Both the position numbers and the translations under genes were made by a program. From Oscillospiraceae bacterium (GTDB taxonomy: Bacteria; Bacillota; Clostridia; Oscillospirales; Acutalibacteraceae): a stretch of 9,192 nucleotides of DNA. The notes beneath the pieces were generated by a model. It searched no databases. It was given only the letters and a program-made list of their open reading frames with translations, and was not told where the DNA came from. The stretch covers positions 1 to 9,192 of the forward strand of contig DOZQ01000080.1 in assembly GCA_003517915.1 (NCBI GenBank). Direction: 5' to 3'. Positions 6,705 to 9,192 of this stretch are shown piece after piece; position 1 is the first letter of the stretch; each line of letters begins with the position of its first letter.

Positions 6705-6802
6705 CGAAGCAAAACATCTGAGCATTTCGAACTATGTCAACAGATTCTTACAAGAGTCATCAAGCTGTTTGTTGGCGTCTTGCGCAGAAAGGTATGATAG
6801 TA

Positions 6803-8245
6803 CTATTGCTTTTTCAGCTCAAACCAAAATGTGCTGCCCATGCCCACTTCACTTATGACACCATATTCGGCACCATGAAGCGTAAGCAGGCTCTTTACGA
6901 TTGAAAGCCCTATACCCGTACCCACCACGGCTCTTTTATGCGTCTCATTCGATTTATAATATCTGTCCCAAATCGCGTCTTGTTTTTCTTTCTTAATCCC
7001 GGCGCCCGTGTCGGTGACTTCAAAGCGCACATTGCCGTTTAACTCTTTAAGCGATATAATAACCCGCTTGTCATCCCCCGTAAAATTGACCGCGTTGCTT
7101 ATCAGGTTATAAATCGACCGCTTAAGCCTCGCTTCGTTGCCGAAAACGATCAAATCCTCCTCTATATCCGTTTCAAATTGGTAACCTTCCTTTTCGGATA
7201 ATACCCGAAGGCTCATAAGAATATCCGTCAGGCAAGTGCTTAAATTCACATCTGTTTTTAAAATCTCGGCGTTGCCGGATTCCAGTTTGGAAAGCTCAAG
7301 GATCTCGCCCACCATGCCGGTCAGCCGATCCGCCTCCTTTATAATTGTATCGCAGTGCAGGCTGCGCTTTTCGGCATCATTCCCCAAAACATCCTTAATT
7401 AATTCGCCGTTTATTTTTATAATGGTAAGCGGAGTTTTCAAATCATGGGATACGTTAGCGATAAACTCACGACGGTAACGATCCAGGCTGTGAAGTTCAT
7501 TCGCCGCGTAATTCAAAGCGGCGGTAAGCTGGCTTATCTCGGTATATCCGTTGTCGTTAAATGGTGTGTCCAGTTCTCCATTTACCATACGCTGAGCCGA
7601 TTTTGTCAGGTTAATAATTGGCTTTGCGAGTTTTCTTGAGAACCACTGCGCCATAATAAGCGAAAGGAAAAACAGCGAGACCGTAACAATAAGGAACTGT
7701 GTTTTTAACACAGATACAGTAGTATCTATGGAAGGTATCGGGCTACTAATATATAAATAATTTACTGCGCCGCTGGTATTATACACCTTCGCGACATATA
7801 CTGACCGTGACATACCAAGCTGCTGGTCTTCTCTTATATAAGAAATTTTACCGTTCGGACTTTCTTTAAGATGCTTCAATACTATGTCCAATTTGATATG
7901 CGACAACTGCCCTCCGCCGTTCGCAGAAGACGTATCGGATGAGCTTGACGGGAAACCGTCAAAGGTCCAGGTGACCTGCTCATTTTCATCCAGCATTATA
8001 ATGCGGATGTTGTTTTTGAAGGCGTATTCGCTCAGGATTTCCCTGTAATTGGGCTGATTAAAGCTGCCGGTGATTTTGTCCCCTATGCTTTTTATTTCGT
8101 TAAGCTTCATGCTCTCGTAAAAATTCCCAAGCAATATGAACTGCAGTGACCAGAGTACCACAAGGATTATGACCGAAAAAAGCATGAGATACAGCCAGTT
8201 TTGAAACTTTAGTCCTTTAACATTTATCTTCAAACCTATATCCAA
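6803..8245 (-). CDS. Membrane sensor histidine kinase
   Basis: A 480-residue PhoR/ResE-style kinase, counted from a TTG start at 8245. Order: first transmembrane helix about 19-40; an extracellular domain about 41-180 containing a Ser/Gly-rich loop (99-112); second helix about 183-200; HAMP domain about 201-255; HisKA with phospho-acceptor His267 in the ANVSHDLKTPL segment; HATPase_c with N-box Asn380/Asn384 (RSIYNLISNAVNFT), G1 DTGAG (412-416), an F-box-like WDRYYKS, and G2 GTGIGL (442-447). All catalytic motifs are intact. The frame is bounded upstream by a TGA at 8252-8254, and the only early starts are TTG at 8245 or TTG at 8233; GAGGGGGG (8246-8253) serves as the ribosome site for one of them, so the exact start is uncertain. 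It overlaps the response regulator gene by 29 bases, indicating translational coupling. The signal is unknown. Confidence 0.93.
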   Translation of the reverse strand: MDIGLKINVKGLKFQNWLYLMLFSVIILVVLWSLQFILLGNFYESMKLNEIKSIGDKITGSFNQPNYREILSEYAFKNNIRIIMLDENEQVTWTFDGFPSSSSDTSSANGGGQLSHIKLDIVLKHLKESPNGKISYIREDQQLGMSRSVYVAKVYNTSGAVNYLYISSPIPSIDTTVSVLKTQFLIVTVSLFFLSLIMAQWFSRKLAKPIINLTKSAQRMVNGELDTPFNDNGYTEISQLTAALNYAANELHSLDRYRREFIANVSHDLKTPLTIIKINGELIKDVLGNDAEKRSLHCDTIIKEADRLTGMVGEILELSKLESGNAEILKTDVNLSTCLTDILMSLRVLSEKEGYQFETDIEEDLIVFGNEARLKRSIYNLISNAVNFTGDDKRVIISLKELNGNVRFEVTDTGAGIKKEKQDAIWDRYYKSNETHKRAVVGTGIGLSIVKSLLTLHGAEYGVISEVGMGSTFWFELKKQ

Positions 8246-8906
8246 CCCCCCTCAGAGTCGCTACGTGATCTTTGTAGTCGCCAAGGTTTACGCGCAGAGT
8301 TTTTATATGGGTGTCCACGGTACGGTCGTCGCCGAAAAAATCGAAGCCCCAGACATTGGCCAGTATCCTTTCACGCGAAAGTGCGATATTTTTATTTTTG
8401 ACCAGATAGAAAAGTAGGTCATATTCTTTCGGCGTAAGATTTATGGCATCCCCGTCGATTGTGACCACCCGTGCGGTAATATCCACCGACATTCCGCCGA
8501 AAGTATATATCTCATGCACCTGTTCGCTTTCGGCGGATTGTCGGCCGCTGTTCCTGCTAATTATTACATTAATACGGGCGATTACCTCTTTTGGAGAAAA
8601 GGGCTTTGTCACATAGTCGTCAATACCGACCTCGAATCCAAACAGCTTGTCGTATTCTTCACCGCGTGCCGACAGCATAAGCACGGGTATATCCTTTATC
8701 TTCTTGATCTCTTTGACGGCCGTAAAGCCGTCCATGCGCGGCATCATCACATCCATGATGATAACGTCAAAGTCATTTTCACGGCACAGAGCCACCGCTT
8801 CCATGCCGTCCTTGGCTTCTGTTACCTCAAATCCTAAAAAATCCGCGTATTCTTTAAATCCAACTCGGATCGCATCCTCATCATCAACCATTAAAATTCT
8901 GGCCAT
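8217..8906 (-). CDS. OmpR/PhoB-family response regulator
   Basis: A 229-residue DNA-binding regulator. The start ATG at 8906 has GGAGGG (8914-8919) 7 bases upstream. The receiver domain (about 3-118) has acidic residues Asp8-Asp9, phospho-acceptor Asp52 in the IIMDVMMPRMDG segment, Ser79 in VLMLSARG and Lys101 in the TKPF turn, so it should be phosphorylatable. The C-terminal winged helix (about 130-228) shows the typical order: LTPKEYDLLFYLVKN, then SRERILANVWG, then the recognition-helix segment DDRTVDTHIKTLR, ending in LRGVGYRFED. Length is normal for the family. The kinase gene overlaps its end and is the obvious partner. It most likely regulates transcription; whether its targets include the convergent operon cannot be told. 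Confidence 0.96.
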   Translation of the reverse strand: MARILMVDDEDAIRVGFKEYADFLGFEVTEAKDGMEAVALCRENDFDVIIMDVMMPRMDGFTAVKEIKKIKDIPVLMLSARGEEYDKLFGFEVGIDDYVTKPFSPKEVIARINVIISRNSGRQSAESEQVHEIYTFGGMSVDITARVVTIDGDAINLTPKEYDLLFYLVKNKNIALSRERILANVWGFDFFGDDRTVDTHIKTLRVNLGDYKDHVATLRGVGYRFEDKC

Positions 8907-8922
8907 TTTGATTCCCTCCGGT

Positions 8923-8951
8923 ATTATAGTTAATCACCATGATAATTTGTT
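8923..8951 (-). promoter_or_regulatory. Possible promoter of the two-component operon
   Basis: On the minus strand a perfect TATAAT (8928-8923) lies upstream of the ribosome site. At 17-bp spacing the -35 position reads AACAAA (8951-8946), a poor match to TTGACA. The -10 is so close to the GGAGGG site that the leader would be very short. Other TATA-like words lie further upstream (8950-9000), so the true promoter is uncertain. Confidence 0.3.
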
Positions 8952-9005
8952 ATATATAATCTCACATGATAAATCGTTTATAGTATTCTAATAATATAGT
9001 GATAA
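8934..9005. promoter_or_regulatory. Three TGATAA-containing direct repeats upstream of the regulator gene
   Basis: TCACCATGATAA (8934-8945), TCACATGATAA (8962-8972) and GTGATAA (8999-9005) occur in the same orientation about 27 and 33 bases apart. Repeated half-sites upstream of an OmpR-family gene often mark autoregulation. In such AT-rich DNA the weaker third copy could be chance. Confidence 0.35.
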
Positions 9006-9050
9006 TATGTCGCGGTAATGTAGATTGTGTGAGAGTTGAAAAAATATATT

Positions 9051-9066
9051 TTGCATTATTGCATTA
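9051..9066. repeat. Tandem octamer TTGCATTA x2
   Basis: TTGCATTA occurs at 9051-9058 and again at 9059-9066 with no gap, directly adjoining the dyad at 9067. It may be part of a binding site or a simple slippage duplication. Confidence 0.55.
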
Positions 9067-9100
9067 TATAGTCGACCCGCTTTAAAGTTAGTCGACTATA
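9067..9100. promoter_or_regulatory. 10-bp dyad, operator-like
   Basis: TATAGTCGAC (9067-9076) and GTCGACTATA (9091-9100) are exact reverse complements with a 14-base centre. Half-site centres are 24 bases apart, a little over two helical turns. No T-run or GC-rich stem follows, so a protein-binding operator is somewhat more likely than a terminator. It lies about 160 bp upstream of the regulator gene. Confidence 0.45.
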
Positions 9101-9146
9101 AAGTTTATGGTTGAGTTTGTTTTTAATAATGGTATTTGTATAGGAA

Positions 9147-9170
9147 AACCTCCGGCTGTTGCCGGAGGTT
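9147..9170 (-). terminator. GC-rich hairpin near the right edge
   Basis: AACCTCCGGC (9147-9156) and GCCGGAGGTT (9161-9170) form a perfect 10-bp stem with a four-base loop. On the minus strand the stem is followed by TTCC, giving a short T-run (TTTT across the stem end), so it could end a minus-strand gene lying beyond the window. The T-run is short and the upstream gene is not visible. Confidence 0.45.
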
Positions 9171-9192
9171 CAGACTGTCAAAGAACCCCGGT

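Larger units (their letters stand above)
6534..6748. repeat. 215-bp unit with perfect 16-bp terminal inverted repeats (MITE-like or structured RNA)
   Basis: AGAATCTGTTGACATA (6534-6549) and TATGTCAACAGATTCT (6733-6748) are exact reverse complements. The unit has no transposase or extended ORF. TA lies just outside or at the edge of both ends (6533-6534 and 6749-6750), compatible with a TA target but not decisive. Inside are at least three further hairpins (6558-6576, 6596-6650, 6665-6704). Small size, no coding and terminal repeats suit a non-autonomous element. The nested folding also suits a structured RNA closed by a long terminal stem. The repeats match no insertion sequence that I recognise. 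Confidence 0.65.

Noticed and set aside
6534..6748. Intact insertion sequence or CRISPR array
   Set aside because: No transposase frame, no regularly spaced repeats, and the terminal repeats match no family that I recognise; only a MITE-like or RNA interpretation remains.
9138..9192. End of an insertion sequence at the right edge
   Set aside because: The GACAGTCTGA-like wording on the minus strand recalls some transposon ends, but with one edge only and no transposase it cannot be supported.

Overview
The window looks like a piece of a Clostridia-type (Firmicutes) chromosome. Most plus-strand genes have strong AAGGAG-type ribosome sites, intrinsic terminators are typical of low-GC Gram-positives, the two-component pair is of the Gram-positive PhoB/PhoR style, and moderately GC-rich genes are separated by AT-rich spacers. 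This assignment is an inference from style; no marker gene is present.

Layout. Positions 1-6178 hold five plus-strand genes that read as one catabolic operon: (1) a 5'-truncated protein with a UGSC-family-like N-terminal domain and a large conserved C-terminal domain; (2) an FAD-dependent oxidoreductase; (3) a 66-residue AtzG/DUF4089-like small subunit; (4) an amidase-signature hydrolase with an intact Lys-Ser-Ser triad; (5) a 12-helix MFS transporter. A strong 17-bp terminator stem (6195-6244) closes the operon. A 13-bp stem-loop separates genes 1 and 2, and a tandem repeat lies between genes 2 and 3.

Positions 6245-6802 have no gene. They contain a second hairpin, an unremarkable AT-rich stretch, and a 215-bp unit bounded by perfect 16-bp terminal inverted repeats (6534-6748). 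Nested hairpins inside this unit suggest either a MITE-like element or a structured RNA.

Positions 6803-8906 carry, on the minus strand, an OmpR/PhoB-type response regulator followed by an overlapping membrane histidine kinase. This pair converges on the operon. The 286 bp upstream of the regulator gene hold several repeats and a 10-bp dyad that look regulatory, plus a hairpin near the right edge.

Working hypothesis: the MFS protein imports a small, probably anionic or amide-containing compound, the FAD enzyme and the UGSC-like protein carry out redox or C-heteroatom chemistry, and the AtzG/AtzE-like pair hydrolyses an amide. The substrate cannot be read from the sequence. The UGSC-like domain has lost both residues of its redox motif (Sec/Cys-Gly-Ser-Cys reads Met-Gly-Thr-Ser), so its role has probably changed.
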